NCBI GenBank assembly: GCA_950295325.1
Contig: OX485805.1
Span: 4,464,501-4,528,500, forward strand
DNA: 64,000 bases
Direction of reading: 5' to 3'
Source of the DNA: Polytrichum commune
Taxonomy: Eukaryota; Streptophyta; Polytrichopsida; Polytrichales; Polytrichaceae
Shown here in pieces: positions 1 through 13,600 of the stretch. Under the pieces are notes generated by a model that saw only the letters and a program-made list of their open reading frames with translations, was not told where the DNA came from and made no database searches. Positions within the stretch are counted from its first letter, which is position 1, and each line of letters opens with the position of its first letter. A program made the translations under genes and the position numbers.

Positions 1-597
1 ACCATTTGGAGTTACATATTGCTACAACATTTAACTAAGAGTATCATTTTTTACCCAAATACTAATTGTAAACTACGGTTACTTGTCACCAACACTATAT
101 GTCAACCCAACATTATGGGTCATTCCTTGTTATTTTTATAGGGGAATATAGATTCATAGTGTTGCAATTACTGGGACTTACCAAGTGAACTTTCATCCAA
201 ATTTCAATCATCCAAGACAATATTTCATCATAAGAGAAGGCCTGAACTATGATCGGGGAGAACCGGCAGTTAGTTACAGATGAACCGGTTGAGTTTGAGA
301 AATAACCGGTTGAAGTTCAAGATTGCAAGAAAATTACCAATCATTTTAGAGGAATTTATAGAATATACCCCGATTTATCCCAGGAAAACCGGAGGATGTC
401 AACGTGTAACCGATTGGATTGCAAACAATAGGGTCTCAATTGATTATGCCCAAAATCTCCCCGATCACTGGGTCCGAAGGATTTCACGTTTTTCTCAAGT
501 TTTACTAGTCAGAGTGGGTAAAGAAATTTTCGCGAAGGTTCCTGCGACAAAAACATTTACATACTTGCTAGTGGGAGGGCCGCGAGAGAGCGTAGAC

Positions 598-667
598 GCC
601 CACACCTACTGGTGGCAATGAACAGGCGAACTCCGTTCACTGCTTCCCACCACCAGCAGGTGTGGGC
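598..667. repeat. Imperfect hairpin, about 70 nt
   Basis: Bases 598-615 pair with 650-667 at 17 of 18 positions. The inner bases 616-623 pair with 635-642 at 7 of 8, leaving a loop of about 11 nt. It is GC-rich relative to its surroundings. It could be a foldback remnant or an RNA hairpin; nothing in the sequence shows which. Confidence 0.7.
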
Positions 668-1542
668 AGGGTATTAGTGACATTCTTTGATTAAGGAAAT
701 GTTCAAAATAGCATAAAGATGCAATAAAATACAATGTACGATACAACATAGAATTTTATGTAATATCTAATTTTTTAAGCCATCAAATCTACGCATGATG
801 GATATTTACTCCCCCATTCTTCAAACTATATTTTATAAAGGCCAATTTCAAGCTCAGGACACAATTTCATTATATCATACGTTTATGTTAGTTGTTTATG
901 AATATATACTTTACAATCAAAATTTGATACGTGGATATATGCTAGGTATGGTAAGATGTTAGAGTTAGATTTCAACCTTATGGATGTATTTAATGATAAT
1001 ATATATGTTGTATAACAACTTTCATATTTGTGTGAATGACATTTAAGCATTGAAAGTTGTTCATCTTAAGTCATCTTACATTCAAGAAAAAACACAATGA
1101 CTTTAAAGGTCAAGTGGTTGTTCACCTTCCAAAATCATATTCAACCTAGAATGTGACCAAAACACCCTACCATGCAATGAATTTCATGTAGGAATGTAAC
1201 ACAATTTGAGATTGGATGCACCAACCACACAAGTTTCTTAGATGGTATATTTGGGGTGAATGGAATGTGAATATACAACATGTGGCTCAACATGGGAGTG
1301 GTAGGGAGAGTAATTCAAGCAAGATGGGATAGTGGCAAATTCAAGATCTACCCGCTTAACATGGCAGTGTAAGAAATATAATACAAAAAGTGGACAATAA
1401 TCTCATTTAATACAAGACTCCTACACAATATAAGATTGATTTTGAGGTGGTTCTCACTTAACAATCCAACATTGGTGGAACCCCTATGTGACATTAAAGG
1501 ACCCAATGTTGTGGTACACTTTGAAGAGGGGTCACCAAATAT

Positions 1543-1544
<2 letters not shown>

Positions 1545-1606
<62 letters not shown>
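1545..1606. repeat. (AC)16-AT-(GT)14 palindromic microsatellite
   Basis: A run of AC dinucleotides (1545-1576) passes through A1577/T1578 directly into GT dinucleotides (1579-1606). Bases 1549-1606 are a perfect 58-bp inverted repeat centred between 1577 and 1578. Spurious open frames on both strands are made of this repeat. Confidence 0.95.
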
Positions 1607-2239
1607 TGGCATTATTCTAATCCATTTGCTAACCTAAGATTTTTTAAGTTTTTGAAGATAATAAAAAACATGTGAAATCAACAAAAACCATGGGGGTGTC
1701 GCTTTAAGGACCACTTTTCTTAAAAGATTGTAATCTCATTTTAGATGTCCCCTTGTATCATATGCACCCCCACAACCAACCAACGTACCAACCAATCAAC
1801 CATAATTTACCATGGTGTTTTTTTAATTACGTTGCCATAGCGAACACTGAAATAAACTCCCATTTTGTTCTTTATTATTAAGAATAATTAGAAAAATACA
1901 AAACTCATTGAAGATGATTTAAAAACACAACTAAATAATGGAACAGAAAAATCATTACAAATACTAGGAAGAATTCTCTACAATAGACAATGTGGCGATG
2001 GCAAAGCCGTCACTTCACCGTTCCCTACCATTCTAAAATGATAGGGAGACCATAAAAATTTGATATGTTGTTATACATGGTTGCAAAGGGTCGGGACGAC
2101 ACAATATCATGATGTGGGCCGGTTAGTATTTAAAATGTAGGCATTTTACATGTGTTATTGCGATTCCAAGGACACATGTAGATGGATGTTAGTATGATGT
2201 TGTATTAACTTTTGGTCTAATCGGTTATTTAATTGAGAA

Positions 2240-2261
2240 CCGGTCTTGAATTCAAGACCGG
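2240..2261. repeat. 22-bp perfect palindrome with CCGG ends
   Basis: The sequence reads CCGGTCTTGAA followed by its exact complement. Its CCGG(T/C)C stem base is reminiscent of the 3'-terminal hairpins of the two LINE copies at 15363-15383 and 34041-34061. No tandem tail follows it, so it is recorded only as a palindrome. Confidence 0.85.
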
Positions 2262-2284
2262 CAGTGCTTGGTAGGGAGGACTTG

Positions 2285-2500
2285 AGGGTTAAGGAAGGAT
2301 AAGGTTTACTAGTGGCAGTGGCTGTCACCTAGCCGCTTAGGGTTCATTGATGCCCTAAATCTAATGGTCTCCTATTGGCTAAAGGATTAGGGAAGAAGTT
2401 TAGGGTTTACCATTAGCAGCGGCAACATATGTTATCTAGCCACTTATGGTTCTTTGATGCCTAAATCCAAAGGTTTTTTATTGGCTGAAGGGGGCAAAAT
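2285..2500. repeat. Diverged two-copy tandem duplication, about 110 bp per unit
   Basis: The first unit (about 2285-2395) contains 'cctagccgcttagggttc' and 'tattggctaaaggattag'. The second (about 2396-2500) contains 'tctagccacttatggttc' and 'tattggctgaaggg' in the same order and spacing. No coding potential is seen. Confidence 0.6.
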
Positions 2501-2630
2501 GGAAGAAATTTTAAAGGGTAGAGAAAGGGTGGTGAGGCATTCTTGTGGGCATTTTTTAGGGGTTTGAAGGGTTTGTGTTTAGAGAGCTTATGGGGTTGAG
2601 AGAGCGAGTGTTTCCAAATGCTTAAAGAAG

Positions 2631-2642
2631 TTGAGGGTTCTG
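2631..2642. repeat. Left target-site duplication of LINE copy 1
   Basis: The 12-bp word ttgagggttctg here is repeated exactly at 15402-15413, immediately after the (TCTA)n tail of LINE copy 1. The length matches the 12-bp duplication of LINE copy 2. This sets the left end of the element at about 2643. Confidence 0.75.
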
Positions 2643-3455
2643 GAATCTAGAGTAGAGCAATGAGCGGCTAGTGGAGCTTGGGAGGTGTGACGGGGAGGTT
2701 GTAGGAGGTAGGGGAAGAGTCAAGGTAAGAGCGGCAAACTGTTGCTCCTTTGACTCTTCCCCGGCCACCCACCTCTTCCAAACACCAAAGAGACACCACG
2801 CAACAATATAAAACCTCTGCGCCCTCTCTTCCCCCAGAAGCCCCACAAACCAGCTCATTCACCGTGTTTTCCTATCAACACTCTCTATTGCTTCTTGTGT
2901 GTTTTCTTGCAGATGCTCATCTCAGCTCCACCTTATATCACCCAAAACTGCTCACTATAGATCTCACAGATTCATAGTGTTACAAGATCCACTCTCCTAC
3001 ATAGTTGCCATAGTAGAAACTGCCCGTGTTGACGAAGAGACCCACTGCCGATGCAACACTGAGGAGAGCTGCTGCGAAAAGGAAAGAAGAACCGACTGAC
3101 TACCAGAAGCACCGAAGCAGATCGCCACCGGAGAAGAGCCACTGAAGCGGACGAGCACCGATTTTCACCAGGGGACTACTGAGCCGAAGTCGCGATACCC
3201 ACTGCCTCACCACCCAGAGCTGCTACATACTACGGCAGCAGCAGACCAGAGACACTCGAATCGGCACCAAAAACCTTGCCTGCACCGAAAGTTCGAAACT
3301 CTTCACGCTGCACCGAAACTTTTTTCAGCCCCTTGATACGAAGTGAGAGACCGCAACAGTGAGAGCTTTGTAAGACAACATAGATCAGGAGATGTGTGTT
3401 ATGTTACTGAAAGAGTTACAGAAGCTTTCTCGATCTCATAACTGAATAGTAGTAG

Positions 3456-4195
3456 TAGATCTCATCTCTTTGATTTATCTTAGATCATACACACACACTT
3501 TACTTCTGGAATAGTTGAAAGGGAATCGTAGTAACCCATTCTTGAGGAGAAATCAAGTTTTTGTAAAACTTAGATCCATCAGAGAGAAGCACCACCCACC
3601 ATCTTCTTTAGATCTCATCTCTTTCAATCTATCTTAGATCCTACACACACACTACACTTTTTGGAATAGTTGCAAGGGAATCGTAGTAACCCATTCTTGA
3701 GGAGAAATCAAGTTTTTGTAAAACTTAGATCGATTTGAGAGAAGCACCACCCACCATCTTCTTTAGATCTCATCTCTTTTCAATTTATCTTAGATCCTAC
3801 ACACACACTACACTTTTGGAATAGTTGCAAGGGAATCGTAGTAACCCATTCTTGAGGAGAAATCAAGTTTTTGTAAAACTTAGATCGATTTGAGAGAAGC
3901 ACCACCCATCATCTTTTTTAAATCTCATCTCTTTTCAAATTATCTTAGATCCTACACACACACTATACTTCTGGAATAGTTACAAAAGAATCGTAGTAAC
4001 CCATTCTTGTGGAGAAATCAAGTTCTTGTGTAACTTAGATCCATTTGAGAGAAGTAGCACCCATCATCTTCTTTAGATCTCATATCTTTCAATTAATCTT
4101 AGAACGTACACACAAACTACACTCCCGGAATAGTAGCAAGGGAATCATAGAAAGTCATTATTGAGATTAAGGTTTTCTGATATTTAGACTCAAGA
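3456..4195 (+). repeat. Five-copy 155-bp tandem repeat in LINE 5' leader
   Basis: The word tagatctcatctctt, or a close variant, recurs at 3456, 3609, 3764, 3919 and 4074, giving periods of 153, 155, 155 and 155. Each unit also carries 'ggaatagttgcaagggaat' and 'ggagaaatcaagttttt' variants. Copies 2 and 3 are almost identical; copy 5 is degenerate. Tandem 5' UTR monomers act as promoters in some LINEs (for example mouse L1); the same role here is inference. Confidence 0.9.
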
Positions 4196-4900
4196 GCCAA
4201 ATACCGGCTTTCTCTCGAAGAAACTGATTGAGTAACACTTAGAGAGTCCTACAAAAACCAAAGAAGTATCCATTGGGCAGAGAAGATAGTTGTTACAACA
4301 AGAGATTAACCAAAACATCTACTGCCCCGGACACAGTGTTCAATCAGCCAGCAGCAAACAGTGTTGGTAAGAGAGTTGCAGTCTACTGTTGCCCGCAGTC
4401 TGCAGTAAAACTGCCGCGAACTGCCGCCGACTAAACAAGAGCCGCTGCGGAGGTGTGATCAACTTTGGAGCTACTGGAGGCGCAACAGAAGTCGAGCTGC
4501 TGAAGGATCATTGTGCGACAAAACCCCATCCCAGGTAGGAGGGAGTTCGAGGTGCTGCGAAGGAGAGGAGCAACTCCAACAAAATACTGCCCTTGCTAAA
4601 CCAGGTATCACTCAAAACCCCCACTTAGATAGGCACTTAGACACATAGAGAACACACACACAAACGAAACAAACTAAAATCACAGTAGATACACACTTAA
4701 TCAATTAGAAACACACACACACATTAGTTAACTAGGCACTTAGCTTCTTTTTTGCTCCCTAAAAGTAGAAGTAGTTTTGCTGCCCTTCATCCGCTTGGTA
4801 AGTTTACACGTTAATTTGTTTTCTCATTATTTGCACATAGGCACACACATAGTCTTAGACACATCATAGCATTGATAGGTTTGTTAGGATAGTAAGCAAA

Positions 4901-7098
4901 ATGAAGGTTGCATATGCAACCTACCTTGTTATCATTATGTGGCTAGTACTAGCCACACCATACTGGATATACTCTCATAGTGTCAACTCTCACACCACAT
5001 GGGAATGCCTTACAAACTCTTGCTTTAAAAACACATATAAGAACGTCATAAATCCAAAGGTATGGTATAACAACCGTAATGTTCATATCATAAATGAATG
5101 TTCCATTAGAAATAATGGATCCGTGGTAGTAACGGTAGATGCTTGTGCTTTTAGTTATACTTGCCTCAAATGCTTAGGAGATGTATGGAATGTTAGAGTT
5201 GTGACAAATCATAATCTACATAAGAGCACTTACAACCAATTTGTAAATATTAATATGAAGATTCATATGAATAGGAAAAGGTGTTATAGGATGAATGCAA
5301 GTTGTACTCATACTAGTACTCATATGATGTTAGAACATGCAAATCACTTCTTCTTTCACTCTCAATTCCTAGGAGGCCCACAACTTAATTTGTGGAAAGG
5401 AATTAGAGGAAAGAAAATAAGAAGTATACCTCATTCAAAACTAAAGTACAAAACGTTTGTTTGCTTTGCTTATATCAGAATGGCAACCATCACTCCAACC
5501 TCATTTGCCCGTAAGTTGTTTGAAAATGAAAATATAGATTCTACAAGTGGAAAACGTCCAGTGCTTGATGTGGTATTATCAAGTCAAAAAAAGGTTAAAG
5601 GAATAGTACCCACTGAGAGAACACGCCCCCCCTATTGGCTTGGTTTTCAAGCTATGAACACAATTGCAAAATTTGCCAACATGCCTCTCATTCAAACGCC
5701 TTCTTTCACTGAGTTAGTCAAAAAAGGTATGTGTGAGTCTGAAGCACATGAAATGGTAGAGTCATCTCCCTCCTTTCCGTTCGTTGCCCAAGAAGAGTGG
5801 CCTTCTATACGAACGGATGGTAAGGAGGGAATGCACTACAATCTCACCCAGATTCCTTCAGATATGGAAGTGGGTGACCATGGATTTGCTTTGGACTATC
5901 ACATATCTATCCATTTTGAAATTGAAATAATAAAATTGGATAGAGATGTGATACTCAACTTAACAAAGGATAGACTAAAAACAATGAAGATAGAGGTCGG
6001 GGAAGTCCTAGGGGAGCCCATAGCTGTCCTTTGTTTTCATGGGACCAAAAGATGGAGTGGAATTATTAAACTCCACCTTAAAAACCCTGAAATGGATGGA
6101 TATGGCCTTCTCTGTGGATTGAGACCTTTCATCCTCAAGCTTGGCCAATTTACACATGCTATAGGCAAAGTGTGTAAATCCTTTGATACCATTGCAATTG
6201 CATCCATGCTCTCCGTCAAAGTCACAACCCCATCAATCAAGGGTAAAGAATGGTATGATTTGTTTGTAGAAATAGTTGGGAATGGATTTCGACGAGGCCT
6301 TGACTTTGAAATAACGAATGTGCAAAAATCAGCGGATGCAGAGTTTGCTTGGATCAAAGCACCCTCTCCAGAGGAAGCCAAAAGAATTAAAGCACTCAAA
6401 CTTTCGTTTTTCAATGAAATAGTAGATGTAAACTTTGCAAGTAACGAAAAACTCTCAGAAGATGATAAAGCCCGAAAAAATGCACTCATTCTAATTGCCC
6501 GTAACCTCAATAAGGTAAAAACAACCATGCAAATCGAAGAAGGAATCCGAAAATGCATGGGAGAACTAAATGTTCTCGGTTTTTACTTTAGACTTGAGAA
6601 CGGGAAGCATACGGGCTCATGCAATGTCCAATGCCTCAACTCGTTTGTCTACAAGAAATTTGTTAAGAAAATGAAAAAATATTTGGTAAATATGTTGAAT
6701 TTACCCCCCATCCAAAAAGTCTAGACAGGATAAATGCACCTAGTAAAGAAGAGCTAGTTAGACTTGGATTTTCAGACGTGAACACCGCACTTGCAAACAC
6801 CATCCAAGCTCTGGAGAATGGACCGCACCAAAACATCACCAACAAAGATCTCAACAAGATGGTAGAAGCAGCGGTAAAAAATGAGACGGATGAAATACGA
6901 AAAGAAATGGTGAACCTTAAAGGTGAGATTGTGCAAGAGGCAAAAGTTTATGCCGACCATGTGCAAGCGGAGTCAAACAAGAATTCCAAGCTCCAAATAC
7001 AACTCCTTCAAAGGCAAATGAAGATTACCTTGGATGCTATCGAAGCGGCTCATCCGGACATATCGGAAATTGAAAACAATATGGACTTGACAAACTAA
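4901..7098 (+). pseudogene. LINE copy 1 ORF1 (frameshifted)
   Basis: ORF1 protein of the LINE, expected to bind element RNA. The frame is open from ATG 4901 to a TAG at 6722-6724. The last ~120 residues continue in another frame to 7098, so a single-base indel lies near 6685-6690. An internal ATG at 5480 (residue 194, MATITPTS) matches MATSREAH of copy 2 and may be the true start. The stretch before it begins with a hydrophobic segment (about residues 5-25) and is rich in Asn, His and Cys. Homology to copy 2 ORF1 is clear at KRWSGIIKLHL (copy 2 KNWAGFIKMHL) and at CNVQCLNSFVY (copy 2 CHIQCLNAAVY). The final segment (6778-7098) is predicted coiled coil. No CCHC knuckle is visible. Confidence 0.75.
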
Positions 7099-7330
7099 TT
7101 TCGACAAACATCCCGGCGGCGTACAATTATAAATTACTTATAGTATATTTATATACTAAAAACAAAAACAAAATTAAATAATTAATATATAATAAAAATA
7201 AAACCCTACCTATAGTATTCATGAATACTATAACATCAAAAATTCACAAACAAAACCCCCCAACACCTCACAAAAACAAATCTATTTACTCACAATACAA
7301 CAATATCCTATCCAACACAACAAAGTACAC

Positions 7331-7662
7331 AATACGGCCTCGGCCTACCGGCATCGCCACAAAATAAAACTAACAAGATATGTACACTACCACTCCCTCA
7401 ACCCCATCATTAATACAATCACAAAGCCTACCCACCAACATACTAAACCTATACACTACCTCCCAAAAACTACACAAAAAACAATAATTGCCTTACCTAA
7501 TCTATTCACAAAAAGTAAATATAAACTACTCACCTTAAATAAACCTCACCTCAACATCAAACACCATCACAAACCCTATTTCAAACACCTATTAAACCCT
7601 CATTCAAAATACCAACCTCACCCAAAAGATACAATGGCCTCGGCCTACCGGCCTCGCCACAC
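7331..7662 (+). repeat. GC-rich 30-bp motif repeated exactly 300 bp apart
   Basis: The motif cggcctcggcctaccggc followed by (a/c)tcgccac occurs at 7335-7360 and again at 7635-7660, in otherwise very AT-rich DNA between ORF1 and ORF2. Only the second copy carries the ATG (7634) that opens ORF2, and there it encodes the first residues after Met. Confidence 0.8.
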
Positions 7663-10600
7663 AAATAATAACACATACCATTTCATAAATAACTGGAGAC
7701 CTAACTCAATAACAAGCCAAAAATCTATAAAAAATACAAACTCACACTTCTCACCCAAACAAATAGAAAACATCATACCCACTATACCTAACCTCTTTAC
7801 TACAACCAAGTTCACAATCATAATATATCCAAAAACAAACATGAAAAATCCAAAAGCACTCCATTCCCACGGATACTACTTTATTAACAAACTAGAATTA
7901 CTAAAATGCGGGGACATAGAACCCAACCCCGGACCAATGCCTAACATCCTACTTACACACCCTGCTACACACAAAAAAAGAGCCAACATCTACTTCATTC
8001 CAAACACTATAAAACTACAACCTGAATACCAACACATAGCAAACACATTTGCCCCCATACTAAAAAACACACACCCACTACACCCTCAAGCAATAACCAC
8101 CTACCCGCATGTACATCAATATATCCAAACACAAAGGCAATCACCACTAACCCATATGCTATACGCTCTAATCATCACCATCCACCCCTCAATAGACACA
8201 TGCAATAACATACTAGCCCAACCCCAAAATTACCACTTTAATAACATATGGACGAACACATTGATTATTAGACTAGCCAACCTCACCAACCCCCCCCCCC
8301 CCCCCCCGAAAGGCACATATCAACACCTCACCCCTACACAACTTTTGTAGAAAACAATCAAGATATAATATACCCAAAAAATTCAATACACACAGAGATA
8401 TATGAATTTATCCACAACCAAGATACTACACCAACACCAATCACCCTTCAAAATAAATTTCCCTTCCTCCTAAATCAATTGATCACCGAAGCACTCCGAT
8501 GCCTAGAAAGTATCAACGAATATTCACACCCACCACCACCCCCAGCTACTCCCACACCAACCCCAAGAATTAACACCGACACCGAGCACGAAACAAACAT
8601 AATAACATGGGATGCGTCATCACTCAACACATCATTACCAAACCTACAAAGCCTAATAAACAACTCGCTAAACAACACAGCAATCATACATATCCAAGAA
8701 ACCAAACTAACTGCAAATAAATCTACAAAATACATACAAAATCTATTTCCGGAATTTAAACTCATTTTCAACAACACATATGCACTCACAAGATGCATAC
8801 AACAAAGAATGCCTTATACTCCCGGAAGAGGAGGCTTACTCACACTTATCCACAAGAAATATGCATTCCCTGGGAATATCACCAAAATTCCCACGCCAGT
8901 AAATATATCTCCATACCTACAAATAATTAAAATAAACAACCATCCACTAATGCCTTGGCTAATCATACATATGTACATGCCTACACACTTAGAAGACACA
9001 TGCCTCATTCCACACCTTAAGAACGAAATCACTATACACCCCAATCACATGTATACATTATGTGGGGACTTTAACCGAGATATCGCACTTAGAGGCAAAC
9101 AAAATAACAACATTAACACCCCCCCACAAGAAGAAGATTACCAATGGAAAATTTTCACCGCATCACTCAACCTAGAATATATCCCAACTAACACTAGCAT
9201 CTCCAGACAAGAAGGCTATAATTACACATCAACAAGTCTAATAGATGGATTCTACATTCATTCACCAGACAACAGCAAATTCATTTCTACCACAAACATA
9301 AACATGAATCTAAACTCAGACAATTATCCAGTTGTACTACATATCCCCCACAACACCCTTATAGCCAGATCCCCACCCCCCACAAACACGTCACCAACTA
9401 GAATACTAAACCCAATACCACCAGAAAACATCGAAAAATTCAACATAACATTCTTCGAAGAAAACTCTGCACAAATAAAAGCCTTACCACCATACTCGAA
9501 AACCACCAACACTTAAGCCCGGATCAATGGGCGGAAGCCTGTACAACATTCGACCACATTGTATATAAAATTTCAAAAACAATTGAAGAAACTTATAAAG
9601 CAGACCCACTACCCAACCTTACGAACAGAACATCACAACAAGGTGGTTTTTTGCTACGCAAACTTGAGAGAAAATGGAAAAGAAACCTCAACACATATCA
9701 CCTCATCAGGAAAACCATATACATTGCACAACACGATCCACTCTAGCAAGCACACCCCATCCTCACCGATATACGAAACCATCAACACACAAACATCCCA
9801 CACCCACCTATTACAACGACATCTCCTACTGAATGGATTGATGCCATAGCAACCATCGCAAAAAATACAAATAAAGAAGCCAGGAAAATTACCACAAAAT
9901 ACACCAAAGACTGCATTCTAAAGGCCGTATCAAAATACCGTCAAATGTATGGAAAAAGCCCAAAAAGATAAATCGAAAAGTCTTCAAGAACACTGAAACC
10001 TCACCCCTGGACTCTATCATTGATAGACAAAATAATATATTAACTAACCCAGAAGACATCGCAGCAGAAATATACACGCAACAATCCATCAGTAACCGCC
10101 CTACAGTTTCCACATGCCAATATCAAAATACACACCCACTACACTGCACATGTAGAGTCCGGCAATATCCATGACATGACTTAGACGGATACATCATTGA
10201 CAAACGAGGACAACCCCAAACCCCCCTACACATGTATTTTGACCAAGAAATATACGACTTTTATCTTAAAAACCTAAGTAATAACAAAGCTCCAAGCCCA
10301 GACAAAATACCCAATTCAATTCTAAAAAACATGCCCCCACGCTTCCATAAATTACTCTTCCTATTTTTTAAACATTGTTATAAACAAAAACAAATCCCTG
10401 CTTCATGGAAAACCAGTCTAACAGTTTTATTATACAAAAAAGGTAACCCATCACAACTAACAAACCATAGACCTATTGCACTAGCTAACACCATATATAA
10501 ATTCTACACGAGTACATTAACTTCTATCTTATCAGCGTATGGAGAAAAATACCAAATATTACACGATAGTCAAGAAGGGTTTAGAGCAGAGAGAAGCACT

Positions 10601-13600
10601 TCTAGACAAATCCAATTATTAATCGCAGCACTTGAAGACGCAAGACTCACGAACCAAGATATATATATCCTTTACATTGACTTCAAAAACGCCTTCGGCT
10701 CCATTGATCACGCCAGACTTTTAGCCATAATGAAAGATCTGGGATATCCCACTGACTCCATAAATCTCATAGGAAACATATATTCACAATCCTCAACAAT
10801 ATTCACTGGTGAACACTTCGGTAAAACCTTACCAATTCTCATTCAAAGAGGCACAATACAAGGTGATATCCTTAGCCCATATCTATTTATCATATTCCTA
10901 GAACCCCTCCTCAGAGGGCTACAACAAGGGAATAATGGATACACTTTTGGTACATCTAAAATTAAAATCTCATCAGCAGCATATGCAGATGACCTAGCAG
11001 CAATCGCCAATAAACTAGAGACACTACAAACACAACTCAACAAACTAGACAAATTTTGCGAATGGGCAGGAATGGATCTTGGAATACCCAAGTGCGCAAT
11101 AACTGGATGCCCAAACAAATCCAAACTTCACCCCACAACCGTTAAAGCCCTAATCCAATCTACCAATATCAACTACAGAAACCAACCTATACCAGTCTTA
11201 AACCAACATGAACCATATACGTATCTAGAAATAAATCTTGCACCATCACTCAAATGGAAAACGCAAATAAATACCACTACAGCTAAAGTAATAAAACAGT
11301 GTCAAGCCCTTGTAACATGCCCAGCTACTATGAAACAAAAAATAAACATGGCAGATACAGTCATACGTGCTGGAATAGCATACAGCTTCTACGCAGTATC
11401 ATACTCCATACCAGCTATCAAAAAACTCGATAAAAAAATCATAGCACTTCACAAAACGATATGCGGAATACCCAAATGCACATCTAACATCGCTACACAA
11501 CTCCCACACAACCTATTCGGAATCGAAGCATTCTCACTACAAAATGCCTATTTAAGATGCATTGGAGAACAACTACAAAACGCCCTCAATGATAAAGGTA
11601 GAATTGGGAAAATATATGTTGGTCTACTACAATTCATACTCGCCAAATACGGGGGTTCTAAGGAAATCACCCGCATTAAATATCACCACTGCGTTAGATC
11701 ACCCATCACTAGAACATTATTCTTGCTCAAACATAAAGCCGGAGTCCACCTAAAAAATACAATAAACAATTTCCTACTAACCCCATCCCCACTTGAAACT
11801 GCATGGATGCAGGAAGCACAAATGCTTCATGGACAAAATCCCAACACCTCACTTAAATTACTCCACAAACTACTTGTACATAATATAATCACACTAGACC
11901 AAATTACCATGCCTAATGGTACCACTCTAATGAACCCGAACGAATTCAAAATCTACCACTCCACTCCTTCTAAACTTATCAAAAGCGCACTTAACATAAC
12001 TAATCAATTATTTTGCCACCCCCCTTGTAATTAATGCCCCCTACCATGCCAACAACACCATCCACCAAGATCCCTAAAAAATAAATATATAATAAGACAC
12101 CACAATATCCTACCACACCCACCAACCACCCCCGTACACCCCCTTAACATCCCCATCCCCCCTCTACCCCCTCCTCCAAACAACATGCTTAAAGACCCCC
12201 GACAATTCCCCATACACAAAATAATCGATCATAAACAAAAACAATTCAATGACCATAACGGAATAAAAAGAACAGTCACGTCGTACTTATGTCAATGGAC
12301 TACAACAAATAACAACACATATAACAAATGGCGAACTCAAAGGGACCTATACCCTTACTGTGAAACCAACATATGTAATCACAACACATACCTACTTATC
12401 TATTACTACAAAGAAAGACAACACAAACATTTTTCAAACATAATTAATGCCTACTTCTCCACAAAACAACATAGAGACACAAAATACGTCACACCAACCA
12501 CAATAATTCCACTAGCACATATCTCTATTAATGAATGCAACCCAGAAAACGACATCGAAACAAACTCTGATACCATCCAAACACAATTCGATGTCGCTCA
12601 CATATACGAAGACAATGGCCGACACCTCATTACCATCCCGAAAGCTAGACTAACATGGCTATGGAAACAATACCAATTGGCAAAAAACAACACACACGGT
12701 CTAGAACCATCTACCCAATCGTTCGAAACTGAAATTGTTTGGTTATACCAAAGGTACAAATACCGTATCCCAAAAAATGACCCACTCAAACGAGCCCAAT
12801 ATACAATACCAACCCAAATATTAGATCTCCTGATTACAACATTCAATATTAACCACTCATATTTTTCATCCCCAGTTACATGCCCCACACAATTCACCCA
12901 ATTCTACTCACCATTCTCGCGAGACATAATATTTGGATCCCTAGATAAAGCGTTTGACCATAAATGGCAAGGAATCGGTTACGCACACCCTCATAATACA
13001 ACAGACCTACAACAAGCTATTCACTGGGCGTGCATAGCGGCCCAAAATGATCCATATACAATCACTATACTTATATCTCCGGATACTAATTGGTACCAAA
13101 ACTCCAACCCACACACAGGCCCATTCCCAGACACACATGTCATTGCCCATTTCGCCGCTGATACGATCACGTATGAGGAACCCACAATACCCCCCGAGCT
13201 CAATATCACAAGAAAAGAACCATCTACCATGCAAATATTTTGTATCCATCACCAAAACAATAACATAGGCACCTACGAACAAATGAAATTAATAAACGAC
13301 ACAGCAAATAACCTCCAGATACTACAAAGTCACACACAAACTGCACCACCGACCCCTCCAAACATCACCGTTAACCCTAGTAAAAAATGGGCCAAATCAA
13401 ACTACCCAAATACAATCCCACACAATAATACCCCTATCCCACAACTTCCAAACTACCACACTAATCTACCGCTAAAATTCCACCCCCAGTTCAGCTACTA
13501 CACGGATGGTTCCTTTATAAAACCCAAAGAAATTGCCCCTGGGGTATGGAGAAGAGAAAGAGTTGGATACGGTATCTATAGCCCCAAAGGCTTAAATATC

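Larger units (their letters stand above)
1..2642. other. Non-coding region upstream of LINE copy 1
   Basis: No gene could be supported here. A 113-codon open frame at 280-621 has no recognisable domain and ends inside a hairpin. Visible structures are a 70-nt imperfect hairpin (598-667), a palindromic CA/TG microsatellite (1549-1606), a 22-bp perfect palindrome (2240-2261) and a diverged two-copy tandem duplication at about 2285-2500. The stretch around 255-330 resembles 60985-61070 (shared 'gaaccg', 'gagttt(a/g)agaaataac' words), so part of it is probably dispersed repeat. Confidence 0.6.

Noticed and set aside
280..621. 113-codon open frame as a gene
   Set aside because: No domain, no codon or splice support, and it ends within the 598-667 hairpin in repeat-rich DNA.
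3456..4195. Regular repeats as a CRISPR-like array
   Set aside because: Units are 155 bp of contiguous similar sequence without short repeats separating unique spacers, and this is a plant genome.
6680..6695. ORF1 frame change in copy 1 as programmed recoding
   Set aside because: Copy 2 ORF1 is continuous across the same site, so this is a mutation.
8285..8310. C-homopolymer as a programmed frameshift site in ORF2
   Set aside because: Copy 2 has no such run at the equivalent place and copy 1 carries many other lesions, so a slippage indel is simpler.
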